A stretch of DNA of 64,000 nt from Undibacterium parvum (GCF_003955735.1 NZ_CP034464.1:2728001-2792000); one strand, 5' to 3'. Shown: positions 18,941 to 27,295, counted from the stretch's first letter. The notes: generated by a model from the letters alone, not told the origin. Program-made: numbers and translations.

Positions 18941-20095
18941 TCATTTCGCCAGACAGACTCGATTGCGTCCTTGTTCTTTCGCATCGTACAAGGCGCGATC
19001 CGATTTCCATAGTAATTCGGCAGCGATCGCGTCCGCATCGCCTTGATTGTCGCTCGCGCTCAGCGCCGCGATGCCGATAGAAATCGTGCTATTACAGACC
19101 CCGCTCATACTCAGGAAAAATGGCGTGCTGGCGATGCTCAGACGTATTCTTTCTGCCACCTGTGCGGCTGCTTGCAGATCGGTATTGACGAGCAATACCA
19201 CAAACTCTTCACCGCCAAAACGTCCCAAGGTATCGCTTAAACGTAGCTCAGCCTTGATGCGACTAGCCACTTCTTTTAAGACATCATCGCCGCTTTGATG
19301 GCCGTATTGATCATTGACTTGCTTAAAAAAATCGATGTCCAGATACATGCAGGCGATACTGTATTGCTGCCTGCGGGCACGCGCAATTTCTTCCAGCATC
19401 CTGCGTTCTACATTGCGTCGATTGCTGACATTGGTGAGCGGATCGGTGAGGCCTATATACGTCAGACGTTCATGGTTGATCACGTTTTCCAGGCAGGTGG
19501 CGATGATGAAACCCATCTGCTCGATAAAATCGGTGGCCATGCTGGCGCTGAAACGCGTGGCGTGAAAACTACCCAGGTTGAGACAACCTATCAAACGCTT
19601 TTGCCTAAACAAAGGTACTAGCGCGACGCTGAGCGGTTTTTTTTGGCAGGGTGCAAAAAACTTTGCATGCAGCGCGGCTGAATACAGTCCCAGACTGGGC
19701 TTGTTGCTGGTCTGTGCTGGCAGCCCTAAATCGGCTTCATTTGCGACAAACATCAACTGAGGAAATTCTTTCAGATCAAAGCTCAGGTCGTGCAAGATAG
19801 AGCGCAAATTATTCTGATGATCGATTAAAGTCAGACTCAGCACATCCAGATCAGAGCTGCTGGCTAGCGTGCTGAAGATGGTCTCTATCAACTCGCGAAA
19901 ACTACTGGAGCCTATCAGCTCGAGATTGAAATTTTGATGGCGCGACATGATGCGTTGATTGTCGTTCGCTTGCTTAAGAAAGTCGCGCATTTGCTCACGC
20001 AGCAGACGGTTTTCTTCACTCAATTGCTGATGCGCCTGGCTTAAAGCGGCCGCGCCCAAGGCTGGGGTGGCTAGAGTATCCATAATGTGGTCCAT
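18941..20095 (-). CDS. Diguanylate cyclase with DUF484/GAF-like sensor
   Basis: 384 residues: an N-terminal coiled coil (about 20-50), a GAF-like DUF484-type domain (about 50-215; ESNRL-like helix, SVALVPLFRQKRLIGCLNLG), then a GGDEF domain with metal Asp in YLDIDFFKQVND and active site GRFGGEEF. The GGEEF motif is intact, so c-di-GMP synthesis is expected; an RxxD inhibitory site was not seen at the usual place. No membrane segment. It ends 2 bases from the ferredoxin gene and may share a transcript with the MOSC gene upstream. Confidence 0.88.
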   Translation of the reverse strand: MDHIMDTLATPALGAAALSQAHQQLSEENRLLREQMRDFLKQANDNQRIMSRHQNFNLELIGSSSFRELIETIFSTLASSSDLDVLSLTLIDHQNNLRSILHDLSFDLKEFPQLMFVANEADLGLPAQTSNKPSLGLYSAALHAKFFAPCQKKPLSVALVPLFRQKRLIGCLNLGSFHATRFSASMATDFIEQMGFIIATCLENVINHERLTYIGLTDPLTNVSNRRNVERRMLEEIARARRQQYSIACMYLDIDFFKQVNDQYGHQSGDDVLKEVASRIKAELRLSDTLGRFGGEEFVVLLVNTDLQAAAQVAERIRLSIASTPFFLSMSGVCNSTISIGIAALSASDNQGDADAIAAELLWKSDRALYDAKEQGRNRVCLAK

Positions 20096-20153
20096 ATGCG
20101 ACTGCGATCGCGGTTGTTGGCCAAGCTCAGGCTTATTTTCAGAGCGGCCATCA

Positions 20154-21017
20154 TTAAAACGCCAACTGTAATTCTAGACCATCAGCGATCGCGATAGTTT
20201 GTCCCAATCCCTGCGCGATGATAGTGTTCATGCCGAAAGTGACGGCACCGTCGAGCAAGGCATTGCTACGGTAGCTTTGTAAGATGTCCACAGGATTTTG
20301 CTCCACTTCGGCACTGGCTTGGTTTACCGCGGGCATAGGGCAGCGCGGACAAGGCTTGACTGGTTTTAGCTTGATGTGCTGCGGCGAGTCGCTGCTGTGT
20401 ATCAGTAACAACTCGGCATAATCTTCTTCAAACGCCTCTACTCCATCGATCACGATATTCGGCCGGAAGCGATTCATGGGCACGGCAGCGCGTCCTTGCG
20501 CCAGCAATTTCTGATTCAAATCCGCCAGCGAGGCAGACGAAATCAGCAATAGCGGGTAGCCATCTGAAAACAAGGACGGCACCTTGATCTCGCCTGTCCA
20601 TTTGGGATTGGCGCAACGCTGCGATGCTGGATGGCTGCGCACCAGGCGGCAGGCGATACCCAGAAAGCGGCTAAACCAGGCGGCACAAACGTCGCCGCTA
20701 TCGTAGGCTGGTACCGTATCCTCCCAGACCAGCACTTGCAGGCTGGCAGCGCTGCTGGCTTGCTCCAGGGGGATTTCCAGCGCGGGCATACCGGGCGCCT
20801 GCAGCATGAATTTTTCGCCCTCGAAGCCTGGCTGTATCAAGGCCATTCTCGGATGTTCGCGTTGCGTCAGAAATTGATTTTGCGCATCGACTAGCATCCA
20901 CTCACGGTCACGTATAGACCGGTAAGACAATCCAGTTGCCCCCAGTTGTGCGCTAGCCAGCGCTATCCCTGCGCAGGATTTGATTGGATACAGAGTGAGT
21001 GCACTGATGTGTGGCAT
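20154..21017 (-). CDS. MOSC domain protein, YcbX-like
   Basis: 287 residues: an N-terminal beta-barrel domain (MPHISALTLYPIKSCAG... LVDAQNQFLTQREHPRMALI) and a C-terminal MOSC domain with the conserved RFRPNIVIDG and Cys-containing KPVKPCPRCPMPAV. YcbX in E. coli is a molybdenum-cofactor enzyme that reduces N-hydroxylated bases. The Cys in the MOSC core is present, consistent with Moco binding. No [2Fe-2S] C-terminal domain is attached, unlike in E. coli YcbX, so a separate electron donor would be needed. Confidence 0.87.
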   Translation of the reverse strand: MPHISALTLYPIKSCAGIALASAQLGATGLSYRSIRDREWMLVDAQNQFLTQREHPRMALIQPGFEGEKFMLQAPGMPALEIPLEQASSAASLQVLVWEDTVPAYDSGDVCAAWFSRFLGIACRLVRSHPASQRCANPKWTGEIKVPSLFSDGYPLLLISSASLADLNQKLLAQGRAAVPMNRFRPNIVIDGVEAFEEDYAELLLIHSSDSPQHIKLKPVKPCPRCPMPAVNQASAEVEQNPVDILQSYRSNALLDGAVTFGMNTIIAQGLGQTIAIADGLELQLAF

Positions 21018-21227
21018 AAGGACGAAGCTGAGGCATTTGCGAATATGACAATCACATATGATACCGTGTTATTCGCACTTTCGGGCAGAGGCGAGCGGCT
21101 CTCCGCCGGGTCCGAAAATCGTCTGTTTCACTCTGGCAGGGTGTCGATACTGGATTGTTTCCTTAACAAATTTTTACAAAATAGTAAGCTAGCCAGCGAA
21201 GCATTTTTAAAATGGCACCTTGCCAGC

Positions 21228-21286
21228 GCGCATATTCCATGCGGCTCGCAGGCCATTGTGCTTGAAGAAGCGCATGGAATATGGGC
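21228..21286. repeat. Palindrome family 1, copy A
   Basis: GCGCATATTCCATGCG (21228-21243) pairs with CGCATGGAATATGGGC (21271-21286), one mismatch, around a 27-base loop. The loop and about 35 bases downstream match copy B closely, so A and B are also ~100-bp direct repeats. Confidence 0.88.
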
Positions 21287-21347
21287 GGTGGCGCTGCCTG
21301 TTTCGAGATTGCTTACGATGCGTAACTGTTCAGCTCGCTATACAAAG

Positions 21348-21373
21348 CCCTTCTCCCGCTCGCGGGAGAAGGG
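21348..21373. repeat. Palindrome family 2, copy a
   Basis: CCCTTCTCCCGC and GCGGGAGAAGGG, perfect 12-bp arms around TC, followed by TTGGGATGAGGGT, the extended signature of this family. Confidence 0.88.
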
Positions 21374-21475
21374 TTGGGATGAGGGTAGTTCAAATTTGCA
21401 CAATGTTTGATACTTCACAGTGCTAAGCGCATCAGCTATTTGAAGGCATACCTTGCTCAATCACCCTCGCCCCGG

Positions 21476-21499
21476 CCCTCTCCCGCCTGCGGGCGAGGG
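21476..21499. repeat. Palindrome family 2, copy b (inverted)
   Basis: CCCTCTCCCGC and GCGGGCGAGGG with one mismatch. CACCCTCGCCCCGG precedes it, so it is in opposite orientation to copy a about 100 bases away. Confidence 0.8.
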
Positions 21500-21606
21500 A
21501 GTTTTCATCGCTGGCTGAACACTTACTACGACGCAATACGCCTACGGCTATTGAGGACCTACGTAAAGATTACGACTTACCGAATTGGGCTTGGTGGTGT
21601 TTTTGT

Positions 21607-21855
21607 TTGCTGTGGTTCTGTGCTTGATGATCTTTTGTCGTTGTTGTGCGATTGCAGGCCGGTGGTAGACCGGCAACTACATACCTTTTTTGCTTCGCCA
21701 AAAAAGGTATGCCAAAAAAGGCGACGCATTTGCGTCGCCTTCTTTTGCTTCCGTTTCTTGGCGAAGCAAGAAAAGGGAGTAGCCGCCGGTCTACCACCGG
21801 CCAGCAATCGCACAGCTACGACAGAAGTAGAAACAAGACCAAGCCGCAGCAAAGC
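21607..21855. repeat. Large imperfect inverted repeat (~250 bp), MITE-like
   Basis: The centre is GGCGACGCA / TGCGTCGCC at 21720-21739. Moving outward, GCTTCGCCAA pairs with TTGGCGAAGC, GCCGGTGGTAGACCGG with CCGGTCTACCACCGGC, TGCGATTGC with GCAATCGCA, and the outermost GCTGTGG with CCGCAGC. It has no coding capacity of its own; frames across it on both strands are mirror images. Confidence 0.82.
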
Positions 21856-21876
21856 AAAAACAGCATGCCGCCAACA

Positions 21877-21933
21877 CGCATATTCCATGCGGCTCGCAGG
21901 CCTATGTGCTTGAAGAAGCGCATGGGATATGCG
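21877..21933. repeat. Palindrome family 1, copy B
   Basis: CGCATATTCCATGCG (21877-21891) pairs with CGCATGGGATATGCG (21919-21933), one mismatch. The loop GCTCGCAGGCC...GTGCTTGAAGAAG is shared with copy A. It lies just after the large inverted repeat. Confidence 0.88.
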
Positions 21934-22169
21934 CCGTGGCGCTGTCTGTTTTGAGATTACCTACGGCGGCATAGATGAAGCCAATTCCTCCTTAGTGAGT
22001 TAAAACAATGTTTCCACATAATCAAGTGTGTTAGCATGATGCAATTAGTTAGAATGAACGTTTTGTCGATTTGTTTATTCCATTTATTTTCAGGGCATAT
22101 ACGATTTGAGCTAGACGCCATAAGGCTTTCCCGAAGAAAGAAACCGATCAGCTATTTTCTTCTTGCCGG

Positions 22170-22205
22170 TTATCTTTGCAAAATGAAAATTAAAACACGT
22201 TAGGC
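22170..22205 (+). other. Integron-type recombination boundary (attI-like or decayed attC)
   Basis: GTTAGGC at 22199-22205 is the core R' sequence at which cassettes join, 7 bases before the first cassette ORF. No matching RYYYAAC box was found in the preceding 60-140 bases, so it is not a full attC. The preceding AT-rich TTAAAACAC is reminiscent of class 1 attI, but no integrase gene or fragment is visible. It is either a decayed attI or the last trace of an earlier cassette. Confidence 0.5.
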
Positions 22206-22211
22206 ACTTCT

Positions 22212-22559
22212 ATGGCCGATTCCGAATCAGACACTATTTCTTATGTGATCGTCGTGCGTGACACGTCTTTAAATGCGCGATCCTTATTTTGTGAACGCTT
22301 CCCGAACCATCGTGGCGGCGTGAATCCCCGCACCCATAGCCCATATAGTTCAGTCCCATGTGAGATCGAAGAAATCAGTGAATTTCTGGGCTGGATCGCG
22401 CAGAATCTCTCAAATCAGTATTCAAGCATTTGTATTGTGATCAACATAGGTACACCGCGCACTTGGTCTAGCTTTGAGGTCCCCGAGAAAATTCTTGAAT
22501 CAATCAGAGAATATGGCACCAAGCTCAATGTTTTATTTTCTTCACCTGCAATTAATTAG
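22212..22559 (+). CDS. Gene cassette 1: orphan protein of unknown function
   Basis: 115 residues, starting 7 bases after the GTTAGGC core and followed 21 bases later by attC1: the compact layout of an integron gene cassette. The protein has no signal peptide or membrane helix. The second half (EISEFLGWIAQNLSNQYSS, then SFEVPEKILESIREYGTKL and VLFSS) is weakly reminiscent of DUF4279-type proteins; this is a guess by eye. No promoter or strong ribosome site is visible, as usual for cassettes that rely on an upstream promoter. I do not know its function. Confidence 0.7.
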   Translation: MADSESDTISYVIVVRDTSLNARSLFCERFPNHRGGVNPRTHSPYSSVPCEIEEISEFLGWIAQNLSNQYSSICIVINIGTPRTWSSFEVPEKILESIREYGTKLNVLFSSPAIN

Positions 22560-22580
22560 TCTTCGAGGAATACTGAAAGT

Positions 22581-22670
22581 GCCTAACAAAACAGTCGATC
22601 GTGACGCCGTGTTATTTTTGATTTTTCTTGCTGGCTGCAATTCGCGGCGCACATCACTTTTGCGTTAGGC
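22581..22670 (+). other. attC recombination site 1
   Basis: R'' GCCTAAC (22581-22587) and R' GTTAGGC (22664-22670) are exact complements and match RYYYAAC / GTTRRRY. Between them GTGACGCCG pairs imperfectly with CGGCGCACATCAC, leaving extra unpaired bases on one side, as attC hairpins do. The 90-base length is within the known range for attC sites. The next cassette begins TTAGGC and has its ATG 7 bases after the site. Confidence 0.85.
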
Positions 22671-22676
22671 ATCACA

Positions 22677-23000
22677 ATGCACGTACTGCGGCTCCCGTTT
22701 GTAATAGCGATGCTTGTTTTGGTTGAGGGATGTGCATCTGACTATGTTTCGATCCGGCCAAATCCGGGTGGGTGGCTCCAGCAGCGAGCGCCCTCCGAAA
22801 ACGACAAGTCTATGTATGCCGCAATTGGAGCAAAGCAATTTAGGGCCTATCACTATGACCCCATTCGAGCCTCCGAAGTCGAGTCAGTTCGTCTCGTTAA
22901 AGAGTTTGCCCTTTGCCCGAATGGTTACACGCTAATCGTCAATCCGAAGATCGGGACCGGAGACCACGGGTTTGGTTGGATCATTCGTTGCAATGATTAG
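22677..23000 (+). CDS. Gene cassette 2: small lipoprotein of unknown function
   Basis: 107 residues. The N-terminal signal MHVLRLPFVIAMLVLVEGCAS has a lipobox (VEGC, Cys19), so an outer- or inner-membrane lipoprotein is expected. The mature part is polar with NPGGWLQQRAP and GTGDHGFGWIIRCND, and has three further Cys-free stretches but two Cys late (C98-region CPNG and C105). No family recognised. The ATG is 7 bases after the attC1 core and the stop 22 bases before attC2, so it is a standard cassette gene. Confidence 0.7.
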   Translation: MHVLRLPFVIAMLVLVEGCASDYVSIRPNPGGWLQQRAPSENDKSMYAAIGAKQFRAYHYDPIRASEVESVRLVKEFALCPNGYTLIVNPKIGTGDHGFGWIIRCND

Positions 23001-23021
23001 CACACACGACGAACACCAGAT

Positions 23022-23084
23022 GCCTAACGAGTAAGGCTAGATTGTGATCGCGAAGCGAGCCACAATCTGAACCCTTTGTTGGGC
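23022..23084 (+). other. attC recombination site 2
   Basis: R'' GCCTAAC (23022-23028) and R' GTTGGGC (23078-23084) pair with one wobble. In between, AGATTGTG pairs with CACAATCT, and CGC with GCG around a GAA loop, with unequal flanking unpaired bases. The 63-base length and this architecture are textbook for a short attC. Confidence 0.88.
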
Positions 23085-23401
23085 GAGCCCGGCGCAAGCT
23101 GTGTGTTTTTCGATTTCGCTATGGAAATAGTTTATTGAGGATCACCGGGCTGTGGGCGAATCGCATCTTCGCCATTAAATCTCCCAGCCTAATTCGTCGC
23201 CATAGCAGCAACGTGCTTACTTGCCTGCGCCGATGGAAGTTATCGTTGACGGTTTTTGATCTAATTTCCCAGGATTCAGGTCGAGCGAACTGCGAGGGCA
23301 GGTCTTGCGTTGACGTATTCCATGTTCTAACTCCACTTCGCAAGGCCTAGCGAGCCTCATCGATTACATCGCAGGCAATCTCAAAACACAATCTCAAAAC
23401 A

Positions 23402-23484
23402 GGCAAGCCCACTGCGCATATCTCATGCGCCTTGCAGCCCGGCATGGCCGGAGAGGCGCATGGAATATGCGCGCTGGGCTTGCC
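23402..23484. repeat. Palindrome family 1, copy C, with long outer stem
   Basis: Outer GGCAAGCCCA (23402-23411) pairs with TGGGCTTGCC (23475-23484). Inner GCGCATATCTCATGCGC (23414-23430) pairs with GCGCATGGAATATGCGC (23456-23472), two mismatches. Confidence 0.88.
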
Positions 23485-23529
23485 ACCATTTGGATTTTGT
23501 ATGGCTGGTGTTGGCGTAGTCTGAAAAAT

Positions 23530-23557
23530 AAAAAGGCTACATTCAGTAGCCTTTTTT
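23530..23557. terminator. Intrinsic terminator of ychF
   Basis: AAAAAGGCTAC, loop ATTCA, GTAGCCTTTTTT. On the reverse strand it follows ychF and ends in a T-run. Confidence 0.9.
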
Positions 23558-23592
23558 ATTGAGCGTAGGCGCGCAGTGCGCGCTCTGCAGAA

Positions 23593-24684
23593 TTAGACGT
23601 TGAACAAGAAGTTCAGTACGTCACCATCCTTGACCACGTATTCCTTGCCTTCGGCGCGCATCTTGCCTGCTTCTTTGGCGCCGGCTTCGCCCTTGAACTG
23701 GATGTAATCGTCAAACGCGATGGTTTGGGCGCGAATGAAGCCGCGTTCAAAATCGGTGTGGATCACGCCAGCCGCTTGTGGGCCGGTGTCACCAACGTGG
23801 ATGGTCCAGGCGCGCACTTCTTTCACACCGGCAGTGAAGTAAGTTTGCAGACCGAGCAACTTGTAGGCGGCACGGATTAATCTGTCCAGACCAGGTTCCT
23901 GCATGCCCATGTCGGCCAAAAATTCGGCCTTGTCTGCGTCTTCCAGATCGGCGATTTCGGATTCTATTGAGGCGCAGATGGCGACGATAGGCGCGTTTTG
24001 CGTGGCCGCATAGGCGGTCAGCTGATCCAGCAAAGGGTTGTTGGTAAAGCCGCTATCAGAAACGTTGGCTACATACATGGCTGGCTTGGCAGTGATCAGG
24101 CACATAGGCTTGAGCAAGGCCATTTCATCAGCATCCAGACCCATGGCGCGCACCGGCTTGGCATCATTGAGTGCGGGCAGTATGCGCTCTAAAATCTCGA
24201 CCAATTTGGCTGCGTCTTTGTCGCCAGAACGGGATTTTTTGTTTTCGCGATGGATGGCTTTTTCTACTGCGCCCATATCGGCCAGACACAGTTCGGTCTG
24301 GATCACTTCGATATCGTCCAGCGGGCTGACCTTGCCGGCCACGTGGATGACGTTGTCGTCTTCAAAGCAGCGCACCACGTTGACGATCGCATCGGTTTCG
24401 CGGATGTGGGCTAGAAACTGATTGCCCAGGCCTTCGCCTTTGGAGGCACCAGCGACTAAACCAGCGATATCGACGAACTCGACGATGGCGTTTTGTACAC
24501 GCTCAGGTTTGACGATGGCCGACAATTGCGCCAGGCGCGGGTCGGGTACTTCGACCACACCGACGTTAGGTTCTATCGTGCAGAAAGGATAGTTTTCTGC
24601 CGGAATGCCTGCTTTAGTCAGGGCATTGAAGAGGGTAGATTTGCCGACGTTAGGCAGGCCGACGATGCCGCATTGGAGACTCAT
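23593..24684 (-). CDS. ychF: Redox-regulated ATPase YchF (Obg family)
   Basis: 363 residues, the usual length. G1 [17 protein letters not shown]3 DIAGLV and the altered G4 (ANVSDSG in place of NKxD) explain the ATP preference known for YchF. The C-terminal TGS domain contains [23 protein letters not shown]. It associates with ribosomes and responds to oxidative stress in other bacteria. In many Burkholderiales it is close to pth; here the two are about 6 kb apart. Confidence 0.96.
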   Translation of the reverse strand: MSLQCGIVGLPNVGKSTLFNALTKAGIPAENYPFCTIEPNVGVVEVPDPRLAQLSAIVKPERVQNAIVEFVDIAGLVAGASKGEGLGNQFLAHIRETDAIVNVVRCFEDDNVIHVAGKVSPLDDIEVIQTELCLADMGAVEKAIHRENKKSRSGDKDAAKLVEILERILPALNDAKPVRAMGLDADEMALLKPMCLITAKPAMYVANVSDSGFTNNPLLDQLTAYAATQNAPIVAICASIESEIADLEDADKAEFLADMGMQEPGLDRLIRAAYKLLGLQTYFTAGVKEVRAWTIHVGDTGPQAAGVIHTDFERGFIRAQTIAFDDYIQFKGEAGAKEAGKMRAEGKEYVVKDGDVLNFLFNV

Positions 24685-24725
24685 GGTGATCTTTTTAAAA
24701 AGTAAACTGCTAGAAAATACGGAGA

Positions 24726-26126
24726 TTAGCCCGCTATTTTACCGGAACTGGCCGCAAAACTGATCTTTCTTAGTGACAGCCTCTGTAAAAACGCGACCAG
24801 TAGCAAGGCTGCCACGGTCAGACCGAACACCAGACCTATCCAGAAACCGGCGGCTGCCATAGGTTGGGCCGGTCGCCAAGGCATCCATTCCGGCAGCAGG
24901 CCCAAGCCCAGCGCGCAGCCTATCGGTAAGGCAAAACCATAAAACGCCATCAAATGTATCAACATCGGAGTGCGAGTCACCTTGTAGCCACGGATCGCGC
25001 ATGAGGCAGAGACCTGAGTGGCGTCTGACAATTGAAAGATGGCGGCAAACAGCATGAGGCTGGCGGCCATCGCCTGCACCGCGGCGTCTGAGGTGTAGGC
25101 AGCAGCGATTTCATGCCGGAAAATAGCGATGAAAGCGGCCGATAAGACCGCGAAACCCAGCGACAGGCCGACCCCGACCAGCGAAATAAAGCGCGCCCTG
25201 ACGGCATCGCCTTCGCCCAGACTCTGCCCGACCCGCGTGGTCAGGGCGATGCCTAAACTCAGAGGCACCATGAATACCAGCGAAGAAAAATTCAGGGCGA
25301 TCTGATTGGCCGAGACCGGCACGATGCCAAAGCGCGCCACCAGTAAGCCCACCGCAGCGAAGGCCGAGACTTCGGCAAAGTAAGTTACACCGATAGGCAA
25401 GCCTATGCGCAGCATGGAGCGTATCTCCGGCCAGTGTGGCGCTTCTTTATGGGTAAATGGAAAGGTTTGATGGTACACCGGAGAATGATGGGTCCACCAC
25501 AGCATGGCGCCTAACATCAGCCACATGCCTACCCCCGTGGCCACCGCGCAGCCGGTTGCGCCTAGTTGCGGCAGTCCCCAGTGGCCATAGATCAGCAACC
25601 AGTTGACGATAATATTAAAGCCCAGCCCGAGTAAGGCAATCACCATCACCGGCTTGGTTTGATTGATGCTGGCGGTATAGCTGTACAAGGCGCGGTACAT
25701 GGCAAAGGCCGGCATCCCTAGGCTGATCACATGGACGAATTGGCTGGCCTTGGCGTGTACAGAGGGAGCTAGTTGCAGGTAATCAAACACGATGGTGGAG
25801 AGATTGAGTAGCAGACAGGCAATCAGGCCAACGCCTGCCGCCATCCACATGGACTGACGCATGATGTGCGGGATGCGCTCAAATTTACCGGCACCGACTT
25901 CATGCGCTACTACCGCATTGATAGAGATCATCACGCCCATCACGGTGACCAAGACGATAGACCAGAGCGATGCGCCGAGCGCTACCGCCGCCAGATCTTC
26001 GGCACTTAAATGGCCAGTCATGGCGACGTCTGCCACCGACATGCCCACCGTGGCGAGCTGGCCTATCAATACGGGCCAGGCGAGTTGCCACAATGCGGCG
26101 GCTTCGGTGCGGATTTTGGTTTTCAT
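24726..26126 (-). CDS. MATE family multidrug/Na+ exporter (NorM-like)
   Basis: 466 residues, about 12 membrane helices in two six-helix halves, with MATE signatures ([22 protein letters not shown] at the N-terminus, [30 protein letters not shown], and [20 protein letters not shown] in the second half). It is expected to extrude cationic drugs in exchange for Na+ or H+. It is 41 bases upstream of ychF on the same strand and may be co-transcribed. The substrate cannot be told from sequence. Confidence 0.92.
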   Translation of the reverse strand: MKTKIRTEAAALWQLAWPVLIGQLATVGMSVADVAMTGHLSAEDLAAVALGASLWSIVLVTVMGVMISINAVVAHEVGAGKFERIPHIMRQSMWMAAGVGLIACLLLNLSTIVFDYLQLAPSVHAKASQFVHVISLGMPAFAMYRALYSYTASINQTKPVMVIALLGLGFNIIVNWLLIYGHWGLPQLGATGCAVATGVGMWLMLGAMLWWTHHSPVYHQTFPFTHKEAPHWPEIRSMLRIGLPIGVTYFAEVSAFAAVGLLVARFGIVPVSANQIALNFSSLVFMVPLSLGIALTTRVGQSLGEGDAVRARFISLVGVGLSLGFAVLSAAFIAIFRHEIAAAYTSDAAVQAMAASLMLFAAIFQLSDATQVSASCAIRGYKVTRTPMLIHLMAFYGFALPIGCALGLGLLPEWMPWRPAQPMAAAGFWIGLVFGLTVAALLLVAFLQRLSLRKISFAASSGKIAG

Positions 26127-26294
26127 GCGTGGGCTGCTAAGACGATTTAAAACGGGACATGCATCTTAACCGATATGCCTCCATTTGGTGCATATCGGCA
26201 AATCACTACGGGAACAAGATTTGCTTATAAGACAGAAGATCTTTCATCAGTAACACGCTTAAGCACTACATAAACCCGGACACCAGGAGCCACA

Positions 26295-27125
26295 ATGAAG
26301 CACAAAAACAAACGCGGAGAAAAGCGCAGGGAATTTTTAAGATTCAGCATGGTGATGGCTGCCGGCACCTCGCTGATGTCACTAGCGATTGCCAAGATCG
26401 ATGATATTAACGACGCCATCAATAAATCGGGACGCCAAAGGATGCTCTCGCAGCGCATGGCCAAGGCCTATCTGCAGCTAGGACAGGGCATAGATATTTA
26501 CCATTCACGTAAAATTTTGGCCAGCTCTATCACCACGTTTGAGGCGCAGCTAGCCGAACTCAGCGCCTACGCACCCACCGCGGAAAACCGCCAGGTGTTT
26601 GCGCAGATGGAGAAAAACTGGATGGATTACAAAAACCTCTTGAGTGGCGCCACCCCCAATCCGACCTCCGCCAAAAATCTGATGTTAATGAGCGATGAGA
26701 TGCTGATGCTGGCACAGAGCGCCACCGTGCAATTAGAAAAATTTTCCGGCAGCCCTAGTGCCAAACGGGTGAATCTGGCGGGCCGCCAGCGCATGCTCTC
26801 GCAACGTATGGCGAAATATTATCAAGCCCTGCAATGGGGCGTGGCACCTCCTGATGCCATCGCTAAACTGGAGGCTGCGCGCAAGGACTTTATCGCCGCC
26901 ATGGAGGTACTGCAGAGCGCGCCCGCGAATACCCCGCAAATCAAAGATGGCCTGGCGCTGGCGCAGCAACAGTGGCTATTTTTTGATAACGCCCTGCACC
27001 AGTTCGGAGAAAAGAGCGCGAATCCGCAAGATAAACTGCTATTACTAAACACCGTCGCCAGCAGCAGCGAGCGGATATTGGAAGTGATGGATAGCGTGAC
27101 CACGCTCTACCAAAAAAATGCCTGA
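26295..27125 (+). CDS. Tat-signal protein with two PilJ-type N-terminal domains
   Basis: 276 residues. The N-terminus KRREFLRFSMVMAAGTSLMSLA is a twin-arginine-type signal (RRxFL), which suggests folded export or an uncleaved periplasmic anchor. Two tandem copies of the type IV pilus MCP N-terminal domain follow, each opening with the motif GRQRMLSQRMAK (near 46-57 and 159-170). This domain resembles the nitrate/nitrite-sensing NIT-like helical bundle of PilJ and NarX. There is no signalling output domain, so it may be a soluble periplasmic sensor or binding protein. A Shine-Dalgarno GGAG lies just upstream. Confidence 0.82.
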   Translation: MKHKNKRGEKRREFLRFSMVMAAGTSLMSLAIAKIDDINDAINKSGRQRMLSQRMAKAYLQLGQGIDIYHSRKILASSITTFEAQLAELSAYAPTAENRQVFAQMEKNWMDYKNLLSGATPNPTSAKNLMLMSDEMLMLAQSATVQLEKFSGSPSAKRVNLAGRQRMLSQRMAKYYQALQWGVAPPDAIAKLEAARKDFIAAMEVLQSAPANTPQIKDGLALAQQQWLFFDNALHQFGEKSANPQDKLLLLNTVASSSERILEVMDSVTTLYQKNA

Positions 27126-27238
27126 TGGTGATCCGGCAGGCTAATGCTTTAGAGCCTGCTTAAAGAAATTTAAGGGTGAGTAAAACTTTATTAAAAAATA
27201 ATTAAATTACCCTTGTATCTTCTGAACAGTGATCCTAT

Positions 27239-27250
27239 AGTGATATCACT
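27239..27250. promoter_or_regulatory. 12-bp palindrome before the SPFH gene
   Basis: AGTGATATCACT, with another AGTGAT half site about 10 bases earlier, lies 46 bases before the SPFH start. It may be an operator; evidence is only the symmetry. Confidence 0.35.
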
Positions 27251-27295
27251 TTGATGTCGTTGTTTGCCATGTAGACTCATACTTCAGGAGATAAA

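Larger units (their letters stand above)
21018..22198. other. Accessory pocket of dispersed repeats, no gene supported
   Basis: About 1.2 kb without a convincing gene. It holds two copies of palindrome family 1 (21228 and 21877), two of family 2 (21348 and 21476), and a ~250-bp imperfect inverted repeat (21607-21855). Frames that cross it in several phases on both strands are explained by the repeats' GC-rich arms. 21966-22198 is AT-rich and ends in an attI/attC-type GTTAGGC core. Confidence 0.75.
23085..23592. other. Non-coding remainder of the cassette region
   Basis: About 500 bases after attC2. Two overlapping short frames on opposite strands (23119-23343 and 23135-23350) have no ribosome site or recognisable family; they may be the relic of a third cassette, but no further attC was found. 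The region ends with palindrome family 1 copy C and the ychF terminator. Confidence 0.55.

Noticed and set aside
20946..21410. A forward 154-codon frame over the MOSC start region
   Set aside because: It overlaps the MOSC coding region antisense and then runs through palindromes A and a; its content is explained by those sequences and it has no ribosome site.
21407..21913. A 168-codon forward frame and mirrored reverse frames
   Set aside because: They cross the family 2 copy and the large inverted repeat; the two strands give look-alike peptides because of the symmetry, not because of coding.
23119..23350. Two overlapping short frames after attC2 as a third cassette
   Set aside because: No third attC was found and neither frame has a start signal; kept only as a possible relic.
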